From assembly GCA_039602395.1 (NCBI GenBank), contig JBCNJP010000003.1, forward strand, positions 63,664,278 through 63,728,277: a DNA stretch of 64,000 nt, in the 5' to 3' direction. The position numbers and the translations under genes are program-made. Below the pieces are notes generated by a model. The model saw only the letters and a list, made by a program, of their open reading frames with translations. It made no database searches and had not been told where the DNA came from. Shown here one piece after another: positions 21,601 through 33,674 of this stretch (its first letter is position 1; every line of letters begins with the position of its first letter). The DNA comes from Deinandra increscens subsp. villosa (lineage: Eukaryota > Streptophyta > Magnoliopsida > Asterales > Asteraceae).

Positions 21601-24600
21601 TTCTGGTCGACCAGTGTCCTGATTTTGCTTGGAAATCACCTTGGGTTTCCATTATTATGATTTTGGTAATTTAGTTTTTGATGAATCAATCACAGGTGAC
21701 TGTGATGGAGAACTTACATTTTGAACCTTCTGAAACATAGGAACAAAACGTTTTTGTTTTAGAAAGAATGTAGGTTCACATTCATCAAAAACTCTGCCTT
21801 GTTCATTAAAGAACTTCGGTTTGGCAGGTTTACCAAAAACTGATTTATTTTGAAACCTTGATTTGATGCAGCAGGAAGTGGACAATTTTTTGCCATATGC
21901 CCCTTTTGGCGGCAAACATAACATATACTTTCAGATTTGTCTCACCGTTTAGGTACCTGCACAGATCACACACATGGATATCTCGAACATGATCAAAATT
22001 AGAATCATATACCTGATGCCTGTGATCATGAACCCATTTTGATGTTGGGCTTCGAGAATAAGAACCATCAGAAGAAGATTTGGCAGTTTGATTCTTCAAG
22101 ATTCATGAAACCTCCTTCTTCACAAACACATCAGAAATCTTCCGAGCATCAACGCAATGAAGAGGAAACTCTTTGTCAGAAAAAATCTGGTCTGAAACCT
22201 TGAGTTTATAAAAACGCTCAGGTTGAACCTTCTCAGCTTTAAAAAATTCCTTCTTCACCTGTTTCATCTTAAGTTTCTTCAACTCTTGGGATGACGATGC
22301 TGGAACCTCTTCAGCTTTGACATTTTTGGCTTTAAAACCCAAACTAACATGTTTTCCAGAATTCTTTTCTTCAAAATTTGAATTCTGGTGTCTATCCTTT
22401 GCCAACCTTGAAAATTCAGCTTTGACTTCATTTATATTCCTTTGCTCATAGAAGATCTTCTCATCAAAATTAGGTTGAGAACGAATCTTGACACTTGTAG
22501 TAACAGATTTCTCAGTGTCAGCAGACGACGAACCAGAAACAAATATTAGAGCTGGAGGAATCTCAGATTTCTTGCCTTTCTTCTTCTTAGACTTCTTATT
22601 ATTCTTCGTCTTCACAACCTTCTCTTCCTCAGAATTAGATGATGAGAACTTAGAGTAATTAACCTCTTCAACCTTTTCTTTCACATCTTTGAAAGCTTCT
22701 TTGATTTGAGCAGGGGGTGAAGCTGTCTTATCAAACATCTTTTCAATATTCTCATCTTTAGCTAGAAAACTCGTGAATACTTGAGAATTAGAGACATTAT
22801 TCAGCAATCGATTGGCATCAATCACTTGAATCTTTAAATCTGAAATTTGCTTTTGAGCATCAACCAACTCCTTCTCAGTAGCAATCAAATGCTTTGCAAC
22901 TTTATGCGTCTCAAATTTTTGCATGCGGAGATTTTCCATTCCCTCAAACAACTCTTTCTTCAATTTATCTTCATTTCATTTTTGAATCTCCAGATTTGCT
23001 GTTTGCACTTTATTTACACTAACTAATTCCTTATTTTCATCCAAATACTTTTCCATTACAGCTTGATAACTTGCAATCATAGCAGCAGATTCTTCAGCAT
23101 CCTTTGTCAGCAGATCAAGCTTAAGTTTGGACTTTTCAAACAAATTCTGAAAATCAGTAGCAGGATCCTCTGCTTTATCCTTCCATTTCTTAACTTCTTT
23201 AATCAACTCATCCCTCTCTTCACAGACTTTTGCATTTTCAGCTTCAACAATCTTTCTATCTTGTTTAGAAATCTCCAAAACTTCATTCAGCAATTTGATC
23301 TCGGTTGTTAAACATTCATTCTTCAAAACCAATTCCTTCTCATGTTCTTTAAAAATCTTCAAATATGAATTAGTCAAATTGAATTCCTTAGAAAGCTTTT
23401 GAATTTTATTCAACAACGAAGCATTTTCTTTTAACAAACTCTCCAAGTTTTCAGCAGATTTATAAGAACTTGGTGTGGAACTTGTATCTGAACTTGTCTC
23501 TGAACAATAATCTTCTTGTTGATCATGAGTAACTATCAAAGCAGATGAATCAAAATGTTTTCCCCAACCATAAACACCTTCATCTTGAATTGTTAGGGCT
23601 GTCTTATTTGTATTACTTGAAGATGGTTGAGAGATACCATGCTTGCTAGTATATGTTTGTTGACATTCCCTAGCAAAATGTCCAAACTTTGAACATTTGT
23701 AGCATTTCAATTTTGACTTATCAAATCCCAATTTCTCATTAAAATTAAAAAAAATTTCTTCCATTTTTCTTGAAAAACCTTTTCGATCTTTGACTTAGTA
23801 TAGCAAATTGCCAAGATAAATCTAATTCATTCAATTGATCTTCATCAAGTGCATCAAGATCATCTCGAGTTATTTTTGCATCAGCAACATTCTTGATAAT
23901 CAAGCCAAACGATGATGAAATCAAAGAAGCAATCATTTTGGCATAGCCATCTGTGGATTCAGCAGAAAAAGCATTCTGACTTGATGAATTTGGAATTGTA
24001 AAGCTACACCCCGTGATGAATTGTTATCAGAATTTCCAGAAACTCCAGCCATGAAAGCAACACTCGGTGCAGAACTCAAATTTGGCTTAGCTTTAGCATT
24101 CATGCTTGCATAATTCTCACCATGATACAACTCTAGATTTTGTAAAGTAGCAGTTGACTTCTTAGAATTTAACATTTACATTTCCCGAGCATGAAGTTTC
24201 CCAGTAAGCTCGTGAAATGTTAATGTAGAGTATTCTTTATCATGAGTGAGTAGCAAAACATAGTTTTCCCACTTTTCAGGCAAAGCTTCCATAATCTTCT
24301 CCTTCAAATCAGCATCAGTTTTCTCAATTCAAACTACCTTTAACTCACTAATCAGGTGTGAAAACCGTGAAACAAGAGCTGTAATGTTCTCATTGTCATA
24401 ATGTTGAAAATTATCAAATTCTTTATTCAACACTTACTTCCGACTCTTCTTGTAATCATCATTTCCTTCACATCTTGCTGATAGAGCATCCCACAATTGC
24501 TTAGACTTCTTGCAAGTACTAAATTGTTGAAGCAACTCAGTGGGTAATGCCATTGTAAGATAACCGAAAGCTTCTTGTTCAAGCTCGTATGATTTCCTTT

Positions 24601-24850
24601 CAGCAATGTCGAGGTATGAACTTCCTTGAAATCTCCATGATCAGTCGGGTGTTGATAAAGTTTCTTGATCGGAATCCATAAATCGATATCATTCGTACTT
24701 ATATAAGCCGAAAATCGTTGTTTCCAATTTTTATAATCTTCTAACTTCAACAACTTGGGAACTTTCTGACTTGTTCCAATTTCGTTATCAAAGTTCATCA
24801 TAGTCTGCATTGCACTTTGCATTGCGGCAAAAGCTTGATATTCCGACATC
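21600..24850 (-). pseudogene. gag: T3 gag (two zinc knuckles, coiled coil), broken
   Basis: Starts MSEYQAFAAMQSAMQ near 24850, with KLLKLEDYKNWKQRF, then DDLDALDEDQLNELDLSW, zinc knuckle CYKCSKFGHFAREC near 23690, a Glu/Lys/Asn-rich coiled coil over about 23500-22850, a lysine-rich region (KKSKKKKGKKSE) and the second-knuckle region near 21900. It is collinear with T1 gag and can be used as the empty-site reference for the MITE. Frame breaks occur near 24610, 24430, 23940, 23750 and 22970. No protease follows. Confidence 0.82.
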
Positions 24851-24859
24851 GTTGAAAAA

Positions 24860-25200
24860 TTTAAGATTCTGATTGTCCGAACTCTATCCGAACTTAAACA
24901 CTTTGTCTGAACCTCCTCCGAACTCTCTCCGAACCACAAACACAACTCCGAACTCCAAACGAACCTATAAATACCGAACTTACACCGAACTCTGTCCGAA
25001 CTTATCCCGAACCACTTCCGAACTCGTTCCGAACCACAAACTACTCCGAACCTCCACCGAAACCCTACCGAACGAGAAAAACTTCCGAACAAGACCGAAC
25101 TCCTACCGAACTCATTCCGAACTCCGACCGAATTCCGTCCAAACTTGGACTTCGGAGTGGTTACTCCGAACCTGACCAGTAAACTCCAAACCTCGACATG
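24860..25200 (-). repeat. T3 leader with CCGAAC array
   Basis: About seventeen exact CCGAAC words in 24870-25125, spaced 8-30 bases apart, between primer site and gag. The flanking bases vary (TCCGAACTC, ACCGAACTT), so it is an array of a short word and not a copied longer unit. A plus-strand ORF through it is a by-product. Confidence 0.85.
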
Positions 25201-25407
25201 ATTTTCTCAAAACACTCAAATTTTGACTGATTTTGATGAAATTTGCAGCAGTAGGACAGAAAAAATGATAAGAAACGATTTAGGAGCAAATTTGACACAG
25301 AATACTCGATATATTTGATTGAAAACACGTAAACAAACTCGAGAAACACCAAAACGTTTCAATAACTCCAAAAACAGCAACCACAGATCAGTAGAGTGAA
25401 CTAGAAA

Positions 25408-25419
25408 GCTCTGATACCA
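25408..25419 (-). promoter_or_regulatory. T3 primer-binding site (tRNA-iMet)
   Basis: Minus-strand TGGTATCAGAGC, two bases inside the 5' LTR. Confidence 0.92.
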
Positions 25420-25421
25420 CT

Positions 25422-25803
25422 TGAAAATGCGAGAACATTGGATCATCTACTCAATCTAGCTATTCGAAGATCAAAACGTAATTAACCGATTGTTTTATTG
25501 ATTAAAGATGATCAATTACAATCAGTAAACACTCATAAACTGACACAGAGAAACACCGTACAAAACACACACTTAAGATCAGCTCAGACTATCACTCGTA
25601 ACTAGAAGAAAGGTCAAGCAATCTATTTATAGCGACTGGCCGAACTTCGTCCGAACTCCAGGTTCGGCAGGTCCGAACTCCGGGTTCGGACCAGGTTCGG
25701 CTGGTAGTAATCCTTGCCTTGAACCTTGGACTTGAACTCTTAGATCTTCACACGACATTGTCTGATTGGATACTTCACACGACGCACAAACTATGTATCA
25801 ACA
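25422..25803 (-). mobile_element. T3 5' LTR
   Basis: 382 bp. In sense direction: TGTTGATACATAG, then a cluster of GTTCGG words at 25640-25710 (plus view), then the TATA region CTATAAATAG (plus-view 25624-25633), then the transcribed part ending CATTTTCA. The word cluster lies directly upstream of TATA, where a proximal enhancer would be. Confidence 0.93.
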
Positions 25804-25808
25804 ACAAC

Positions 25809-26822
25809 CAAGTCCTTTACGGCGCCCTTAATTCGGTCCTTTCTTAAGTTTTTTTCTTTCACCACTTCTACTTATGCATGCTTGATAGTATCAAGTATGC
25901 TCGATGATACCACAAACTTCATTGGCTTCACCTTAGTGGGGGTGTAATCCCCTTTTCTGCTTAAGGCATCTTCTATAACATTTGCCTTACCATGATTATA
26001 GTGGATTTCATAATTATAATCCTTGATAAGTTTCGGCCATCGCCTGTGCCTCATATTTAACTCTTTTGATCGAAGAAGTATTTTAGACTTTTACAATCAG
26101 TAAAGATATTACATTTTACACCATATAAATAGTGTCTCCAAATTTTTAGACCAAATACGACTACCACCAACTCCAAGTTGTGAGTTAGGTATTTGATTTC
26201 ATGAGTCTTCAACTGTCGCGAGGCATAAGCAACCACCTTCCCTCGTTACATAAGTATGCAACCAAGGCTGATGTATGATGCGTCAGAATAGACCACCATA
26301 TCTTCGGTTTTATCCGATAGGGTTAACACCGGAGCTTGAGTCAACTTTTACTTGAGAGTTTGAAACGCTCTCTCTGGTTCTTCCTTCCACTCGAATTTAA
26401 CATCCTTCTTCGTCAACTTGGTTAATGGTACCGCTACCTTAGAGAAATCTTGGATAAACCCGTGATAGTATCCGGCTAGTCCCAAGAAACTCCTAATTTC
26501 TGTTGGATTTTTTTGGCGTGCTTCATTTGGTCACCGCCTCAATTTTGGAAGGATCCACAATGATTCCTTCTGAACTCACAACATGACCCGAAAATTGTAC
26601 CTCCTGCAACCAGAAGGCACATTTGGAGAATTTGGCATACAACTTCTCTCTACGCAATGTATCTAACACCTCTCGCAAATGACAAGCATGCTCCTCTTCA
26701 CTTTTCGAATACATTAAAATATCATCAATGAACACTATCACCAGTCGGTCTAGCATAGGTTTGCACACGCGATTCATGAGGTCCATGAAGGCCGCCGGTG
26801 CATTAGTCAACCCAAACGACAA
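25809..26822 (-). pseudogene. pol: K RNase H and C-terminal RT fragment
   Basis: Reverse transcriptase palm: SFGLTNAPAAFMDLMNRV, the catalytic FIDDILMYS (the YxDD position), KLYAKFSKCAFWLQEV and GHVVSSEGI, then RNase H in several frames ending RRWPKLIKDYNYEIHY and NVIEDALSRK, the typical RNase H to integrase connection. The RT N-terminal half is absent at the J junction. Several frame breaks and stops lie in 26060-26520. Confidence 0.87.
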
Positions 26823-27754
26823 CTAGACAAGATAGAGGAAGAATAAATAAATAGTTATTTAAATGAATAAATAGTTTAAATTTCACAACACGACCGACAC
26901 GACGCCCGATGGTGATTTGGAGAGGTGATACGTATGTTATGATAGATGGGTCCAATCCTAAGCTAAGGGTAAGGTCAAAGGGTCTTAAATTAACTAATAA
27001 CATGGAAAGTGAAGCAAAGTCAACAAAAGTCAACATAAGTCAAACTACTTATCATGCATACAATTATAATATTTTAACATGGTAAACACTAGATCTATTC
27101 ATGATACATCATACACGGCATAACATGGCATGGATCAAGACAAATCATTTCAAGATTACTTAAACTTGATGATGAGAACATAGATCTAGTTCTAAACATC
27201 ATTCATGATAAAGATCTAGTCAATTGGAGACATAAAGATTCAAAGTCGATGAGCAATACACATAGATCTAACCCTAGATGACATATATTATGAAGATTCA
27301 AGCATTTCATAGCATAAAGATACAACCTTGATGTCAAATCTTATGGATCTAACCCTAGATGACATGCATATTGAAGATCTATACACTTCACATCATAAAA
27401 ACACAAAATCTCATGGATCAAACCCTAAATGACATGCATTTGGTAGATCTGAACATTTCACATTAAAAACAATGCAAACTTGATATCAAATCTCCTGGAT
27501 CTAACCGTAAATAGCATGCATATTGTAGATCTAGGCAATTTATGACATAAAAACCCAATCTTGCATGAATAAACCCTAGATCTATATCATATCATCATGC
27601 AAATTCATAGATCTAACATAATTTCATCATAAAGTCAGAATCTTGATCAATGCCATCCATAGATCTATCATCATACAACATCCTCATGAAGAAATAACCA
27701 TAAAAATGTGAGCTTGGGCAAGATTTCACTAAGATCCATCAAGGAACTTATGAT
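26823..27754 (-). mobile_element. J: LTR-like block, left part
   Basis: Non-coding AT-rich sequence between the K RT fragment and T4. With the right part (31933-32735) it forms a block of about 1.7 kb that starts TGTAACATTTTC on the minus strand at 32735, the form of a gypsy LTR. The left edge is not sharply defined and no target duplication was found. Short ORFs here have no support. Confidence 0.45.
27255..27640. repeat. Degenerate GGATCTAACCCTAGATGACATG repeats
   Basis: Five or so units of roughly 65-95 bases, each with a form of GATCTAACCCTAGATG and ACATGCAT plus GTAGATCT or GAAGATCT, near 27265, 27354, 27417, 27510 and 27590. The spacing drifts, so the array is old. Confidence 0.7.
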
Positions 27755-27835
27755 TTAACACATAGTGATTGTATTCATGATATAGTCAACTGTGGTCCAT
27801 GCAAAAAGAAATAAGAACGATAAATCGTCTACCTT

Positions 27836-28046
27836 TAGGTCGATCTTTCGATACGCAGATAAGGCTTTGAATTTTAAAATAAGAAAATAAAACAAGTTGA
27901 ATTGTATAACTCAACAACAATAAGGTCGGTCTTGCGGACACGCAGAGAAAGTCCGATGAGTTATACGATATACCAAAGAAAATAAAGCAGAACCTTAAAT
28001 AAACAACTATCAGGTCGGTCTTGTAGACACGCATAGATAGTCCGAT
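27836..28046 (-). repeat. Three hairpin-like cassettes (T4)
   Basis: Copies at 27836-27867, 27922-27957 and 28010-28046. The second reads AAGGTCGGTCTTGCGGACA then CGCAGAGAAAGTCCGAT; arms CGGTCTT and AAGTCCG can pair around the loop. Confidence 0.6.
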
Positions 28047-28699
28047 CATTTAAGAAAATAAAGAAAATCAAACAAGTTTAAATCTTTGCAAAATGAACAC
28101 ATGTATATACAGTGACTTCTCATATTCTTTTTCTTTTCCATATATCTTTTTCTTGATATACCTCGAGATATGCATCAAAATGCTGTCCACTAGGTTAAGC
28201 ATTAGATTTAGTGTATATCTCATTCGTATACTTACTGATTTGCCGATCCTACCTTACACATCGATCAAATGGTCTTATGGCTTTTTCAGTTACTTTATCC
28301 ATGAGTCAGACATCATCAGCCAATGTACCATCATTTTCCATTCATGTCGGATATAATTTCTCATTTTTAAATGTTTTTGGATTTTTGCATTTTTCAATGC
28401 TTTTGTCTTTTCAAATTCCTCCCCCTAAAAATGACAACTCTATTTTTAGATTTTCATTTTTACCATATGAAACAAGACTCTATTTTTGAATTTTGCAAAG
28501 AAACAAACTCCCCCTCAAAATGAGACAGAGTGAAAAACAAAACAGAAATTGATCAACCAACACAAATATGAGCAGTTTACCATTTTCGAAAACAAAATTG
28601 ATTTAGAAATTCAATTTAAGTTATCACAGATATTTCAGAATTAGCAATTTTCCAATCACCGAAAGGTCTTCCTGAAATACCTGCTGACACCAAATAAAA

Positions 28700-30960
28700 T
28701 ATTAGATGCTTTGGGATCGACCTGATTTAACAACTTCGGGCCGCCTGGTGTCTTCCACATAGTCGATGTTAGCCTTGGAAACAGATTTTGGTTTCCATAT
28801 CATTGTGGACAAAATTTTTGAATCAGAACCTGAAAAATTGTCAACCAGCGTCTTTGGTTGAGACCAAAATGGCTTACTTGTTGTTTTGAACTTTAGAGAC
28901 CATGGTTCATAAAAAATTTGACCATTATTATCCATATATTTTGCATTGGTATGTACATATGCAGTCGTAGGACAATCTGAAGCAAGATGTCTAGGTCGAC
29001 GACATGCATAGCGAATTCTTTCACGAAGTTTTGGAGAGAATTTGGAAAAATTCTTTGGTTTCCACCCATGATTCGTAACAAAAGGATCATAATAACCTAA
29101 AGAATGATCAGAAGCAAATGAATCAAAGAAATTATCAGAAGAATCATACCTGGGAGATGATCTTTGGGGTAAGTAGTACGAACCACTTGAAGAACCTCCA
29201 GAATGATAATGACCATTTCTTGATGTAGAAACATTTGGCTTCTTCTGATGAGCTTGTTTTTGCTGAGTTTGAACAGGTTTAACAAATGGTTTTTTTTATT
29301 GTTGTTGTCTTGTTGAGGTTGATGAACATGCTTAACAACTATCTTCTATTTTTGTGTTGTTTGTGGCACTAAGACATCCTTGACTTGATAACCCAACCCT
29401 TTGTGCTTAAACCCTTGAATTTTTAATGACTCAACTTTAGGATCAGAAATAGTCCTTTCTTTAGCCCTTCTTGTAAATTTATCCTTAATATCCTTCAACT
29501 TATTCTCATATATCAGAGATTTGTCAAGTTCAGCTTCAGTTGAAGTACTAACCGACTTCTTACGCTTATAAAAAATCTGCTCATCTTCCAAAAATGATGA
29601 ACCAACATCAAATTTTGGAGTTTGTCCATTGATAATGTTCTTCTTCCCAGACTTTGACCTTTTCTTTTTCTTTGCTGAGACCGGTGTGACAAACTTTGAA
29701 TAATCATGCATTTCACCATCTAGATCAATAGAAGCAGATGGAATACTTGATACATCAACCGGTGACTGAACATTATGTAAATCTACCTTAGCACTTTCTT
29801 CATTCTTCTAGTTTGTAAATGTAATTCAGAAATGTTGGTGACAAATTGCAATTCTTCACTTGTCTTTTCAAATCAAGAATCTTAATTTTCATTTATGAAA
29901 TCTTGACTTCAGCATCCAACAGTTCTTTCTGAGAAACAATGAATTTTTCTGACAGCTTATTATATTCATACTGATGTGTTCTTCTCAAATCACATTCTTC
30001 CAACACTTCTTCGGTAACTTTTCCACTTTCTTCTTGAAATATTCAACATCTTTAGTCAAAATTTCGTTCTTTTCTCGAACCAAAACATTTTCTTCTCGAA
30101 GTTTTGAAAGTTCTTCTTGAAGACTAATCACCTTTTCAATAGCTTCAATAGCAATTTGATTAACCTTTTCATATTTCTGTTGAACAGGATAAGCCTTTTT
30201 TAATAATGCTTCAAAATTTGCAGCAACTTTTTTAACTTCAGCTTTAGCTTTTTCGCATTCAACAAACAATTTATCCTTTACTTTCATCAAATTCTTGTTA
30301 ATATTAGCAAATTCAGCACACTTTGAACACTTTAAAGAAACTTCATTCTAAACTGATTCTAAGTCACTATCATCCCCTTTATCATATATCACACAAGAAC
30401 TTGTTTCAGAATCAGAATCAGAATCAGAATCAGCGACATAACCATCAGTTTGTTCAGTCTCAAATACAATATCACAATACTTTTTGTCTGACAACTCATT
30501 ACTTTCGGATCCTAAACCACTAGATGCTGAATCATATGATTTGGAATTAGATGAATCTGAGCCAACTTTCATGATTTGATTGTGTGCATATGTCTCACCT
30601 TTTTCTTTCAATGCATTCCATTTATCTTTAGTAGTATAATACATTGTGATTTTATGAACTAAATTTCTTGAAAGAGCAGTTTTGATAATGTTTATGGCTT
30701 TTTCTTCATTATTTGTATATTCCCTTTCTTCTAGAGAAAGGTGTCGATGGATTATTACATCTCCTATTGCATCAGTAGGCCATTTGAATTGCTTATCGAT
30801 TATCTTCCAAAACTCTTTGTAATGTTTGTTAATGTAAATCTAAAAATCAACATTCTATTCATGATAATATTCCCATTTCATCAATGTAGGTATCATAGGA
30901 CTAACTTGTGATGTACTCGTTTTCGAACAATTTATGAAAAATCAGCTCAATATGCTTGAA
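28700..30960 (-). pseudogene. gag: T4 gag, decayed
   Basis: In sense order: INKHYKEFWKIIDKQFKWP, YYTTKDKWNALKEKGETY (capsid region), an Asp/Ser-rich stretch (DSDSDSDSETSS), a coiled coil (IEKVISLQEELSKLREEN), a basic region (KKKRSKSGKKN), and a knuckle relic YACRRPRHLASDC in which the first Cys of CX2CX4HX4C is Arg. It ends WKPK...DTRRPE, like T1. Multiple stops and frame breaks. No pol follows. Confidence 0.7.
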
Positions 30961-31614
30961 TCACTCTTCACCAAAACCGAAAACTAACACTTCAAAAACT
31001 TCAAACCCAAAAATGAAGGTCTTAGAAGTGGATTTTAGGCATCGAAACAGAGGGTACTAGCCGTTAGGCGAGTAAAAGTGTAGATATCTCCGAGACGGTC
31101 ATTTTGGCTGGTATTAGCTCCCGTAACTCTTAACGGTTCTCAAGTTACGTCAGTTTTCGTGAAACCTTCCAAAAATCCTGATTACTATTCACCCGAACTG
31201 AAAGTGACTATCCGAACTCTGCCGAACCACTACTTCAAACGAACGAACCAGAAAACAAGCTGAACTCGAAACGAACCAGATGTAACCCAGTCGAACCTTA
31301 TCCGAACTATACCCGAACAGTATCCGAACCCAGAGTTCTGAGCGGTTATTTTAGCCCAACATTAATCCTCACCCAAACTGAAAACGAAACAAACCATTTC
31401 GACTCAATTTTCGTGTTTTTCAGAGATTTCGAATGAGATTTTTCACAGGAACTCAGATAAACTCAGTAGAAATGTTTTAGGAGAAGATTTTTCATGGAAA
31501 GGATACTTGAAATGATCAAACGAACTCAAAAGTGTTTAGATTTTTCAAAAACTTGAGGTTTTTTACTCAAAACTCCAAAAAACACAGATCTCAGACCAGT
31601 AGAGCAAACCGAAA
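30961..31614 (-). other. T4 leader
   Basis: Untranslated leader between gag and primer site. Exact CCGAAC occurs at about 31194, 31212, 31222, 31298, 31312 and 31324, less densely than in T3. No gene. Confidence 0.6.
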
Positions 31615-31626
31615 GCTCTGATACCA
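31615..31626 (-). promoter_or_regulatory. T4 primer-binding site (tRNA-iMet)
   Basis: Minus-strand TGGTATCAGAGC, two bases from the LTR. It identifies 31629-31932 as a 5' LTR. Confidence 0.9.
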
Positions 31627-31628
31627 CT

Positions 31629-31932
31629 TGAAAATGCGTGAGCGGTGAGCACTGGATCGTCTACTTGATCGTATCGAAATCTATGTGAAATGTGAATGGA
31701 ATGAGATGTAAATACAAAGGATTTGTATTAGACCATAGAGAAACACCACAAAGTACACATACAAGATCTGACCAAGAAGGCCTTAATTATATACAAGACA
31801 ATGCTATTTATAGATGAACTACACAAGCCAAAACCCGATCAGCCGAATTGCCTATAGTTCGGATCATAGTAATCTTGCAACATTGTCTTGTATTTGATAC
31901 TTCACATGATGATCAGGAACTATGTATCAACA
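31629..31932 (-). mobile_element. T4 5' LTR
   Basis: 304 bp, TGAAAATGCG...ATGTATCAACA in plus view, TATA region CTATTTATAG at 31804-31813. Only one or two GTTCGG-type words remain near 31840-31862, so the cluster is nearly lost compared with T3. Confidence 0.88.
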
Positions 31933-32735
31933 AAATCTTCAAAGTTGATGGTCTTGAATGAACTCAGCAAGATACAGCTGTTTTGGGGGTTTAGAGGTGA
32001 CTAGGGTTTGAGAAAATGGGTGAAATGAGGCTTGAGATGCTTAAATAGCTGGAAAATCACTTCCTATTGGAAAAAACCTCCTAGGAGCATGGCCTAGAGC
32101 TTGGGGTTCCTCCAAGCGATAAGCTTGGAGCTTCCCCAAAGCTAGGCTTGTCTGATTTTGTGATTCGGGTGCTTGGTTCTTCGTTTTTCGAGGTTTTCGA
32201 GTCTCGTTTTCTCCCCCAAACATCCATTTAACACTCCCATCATGATTACCAAGTATAATCCACTCAAAATGAATATAAATACGTCACTTAAATCAAAAGG
32301 ATGCATAAATTAGGTCAAATTAGGCAAATTTGGTCGGTTTTGACGTATGTATCGATTTTGGGCAATTCACCAACGATTCGCGACTCGATCAAGTGTGTGA
32401 TGACTCATGACATGATAATTGATTATTAGACTCATAAAAGTATTCATATTGACATACTATGACCAAACATGAGATTCCCTGTAAACGATGAATCGCGTAC
32501 CAAAATCACGTAAAAACCGGAAATTGTTTTATTTTCAAATTGAGAAATCCAATTTGATTCTAATTGGTTGAAATTAAGTATTCAGTTTCGAAAAACGATT
32601 ATAAATCCTATAAATCCATTAATTGGAGCATAAACACCCGAAAATTCGTCCGCTTCGCAATAACTTGCAAATCGGTAATTCACGAATCTGCAAAACGGGT
32701 CGGGTTTAACAATCGGGTAATTTGAAAATGTTACA
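31933..32735 (-). mobile_element. J: LTR-like block, right part
   Basis: Ends TGTTACA in plus view at 32735. Contains CCAAGCGATAAGCTTGG at 32113-32129, a form of the near-palindromic word of the K LTR. No gene; a 60-codon ORF near 32041-32223 has no support. It is separated from element I by a 44-bp scrap of K protease. Confidence 0.5.
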
Positions 32736-32779
32736 TATTCTTCGTCTTCGATACTGATTTTATAGTTTCGACATATATC
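32736..32779 (-). pseudogene. K protease fragment (44 bp)
   Basis: When element I and one ATATC are removed, the K frame reads VFDICRNYKISIEDEE across the join, the sequence after the gypsy protease. It shows that K continued here before J broke it. Confidence 0.7.
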
Positions 32780-33161
32780 TGTTAGGATTCGAGACTACTC
32801 ACACACACAATAAAGTTACAATCACTGCAGAAAAATAAAGAACGAGAATGAACACGCGAGATTTAACGTGGTTCAGTCAGTGTGACCTACATCCACAGGC
32901 TGCAACCAGGATATTTTTATTGCTATCTGCCTCACTTGACATGAGAATTACAAGTACAAGATGAAGTTATAAATAGAGACTAGATTAGGGTTACAATAAA
33001 TAAATGGGCCAAAACACGGGCCCGAGCCACCGAGCCCAATCAAGGCTCCACAAACGCAACACTCTCCCACTTGGAGGCTTGATCATCTTCAACTGCCATC
33101 CGCTGTCATACGTGTACGTCTAGTAATCCTCGTCATCCTCCTGGCTGCTGCGGCCTTCTCA

Positions 33162-33674
33162 TCAGTTAACCTGAAGGTCTGTTGAAGCTCCCCAGAGCTC
33201 CAACACATCAGTCATGGCAAGAACTGCCCCTGACTTGTCCTCAATCCCTACCGGCTCCCACTGAAACGAACTGATGGGTCTTGAGATACCCTTAGAACAA
33301 ACAACACTCTCCATGTTAAGAAGGTAATCCACTGGAGAGGTTTTAACTACCGGATCACTGGTTCTCTTCACAAACTGTCGTCTGGTAACTCTGACTGAAG
33401 CACAACCCGTACTCCCACTGACACGAAAACCCTTGACTTGCTTTTCTGAAGCTTTCCTAGTACGCTCAACCTGAATCTGACTTGTGGCTCTGGGTTTATC
33501 TTCTGCAAAACAAACCTTCTTCTGCCCACTAGACTCTGTGAACCGGACTTTGGACTTCTTCTGAACTGGGATGGTCTCTCCCTCAGACGGTAAACTAACC
33601 ATGTAAAGTGTAAGGAAATGAATTTCTGAGTCAACCGGTTCAAGATGAAGATTTCCGGTTGAAGATATGTTCAA
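33162..33674 (-). CDS. I: end ORF of unknown role
   Basis: 170-codon ORF just upstream of the polypurine tract. It is basic and Ser/Thr-rich (KKSKVRFTESSGQKKVCF, ERTRKASEKQVKGFRV) and ends with ALAMTDVLELWGASTDLQVN. No known domain recognised. The N-terminal start is unreliable because a separate LTR-like insert begins near 33640. It may be the remains of the C-terminal polyprotein after loss of pol. Confidence 0.4.
   Translation of the reverse strand: MNISSTGNLHLEPVDSEIHFLTLYMVSLPSEGETIPVQKKSKVRFTESSGQKKVCFAEDKPRATSQIQVERTRKASEKQVKGFRVSGSTGCASVRVTRRQFVKRTSDPVVKTSPVDYLLNMESVVCSKGISRPISSFQWEPVGIEDKSGAVLAMTDVLELWGASTDLQVN

Larger units (their letters stand above)
20008..25803 (-). mobile_element. 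T3: complete gag-only LTR element, TSD ACAAC
   Basis: Both LTRs are present (20008-20356 and 25422-25803) and ACAAC flanks them at 20003-20007 and 25804-25808. Primer site and polypurine tract sit in the expected places. The 5.8-kb element encodes only gag; no protease, integrase, RT or RNase H is found between the gag end near 21600 and the 3' LTR. The target is the pol of K between RNase H and integrase. LTRs differ by roughly fifteen substitutions plus a 33-bp length difference, so the insertion is not recent. Confidence 0.93.
27755..31932 (-). mobile_element. T4: gag-only element, 3' end missing
   Basis: 5' LTR 31629-31932, primer site 31615-31626, CCGAAC-rich leader, a decayed gag (about 28700-30960) and the inner part of the tail with three cassettes. 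The outer tail and 3' LTR are absent at about 27755. It sits inside J. Compared with T1 and T3 its gag is more diverged, but order and tail agree. Confidence 0.75.

Noticed and set aside
24873..25175. Plus-strand ORF of 100 codons rich in Pro, Asn, Ser and Thr
   Set aside because: Created by the CCGAAC array in the T3 leader; T1 and T4 have no matching ORF.
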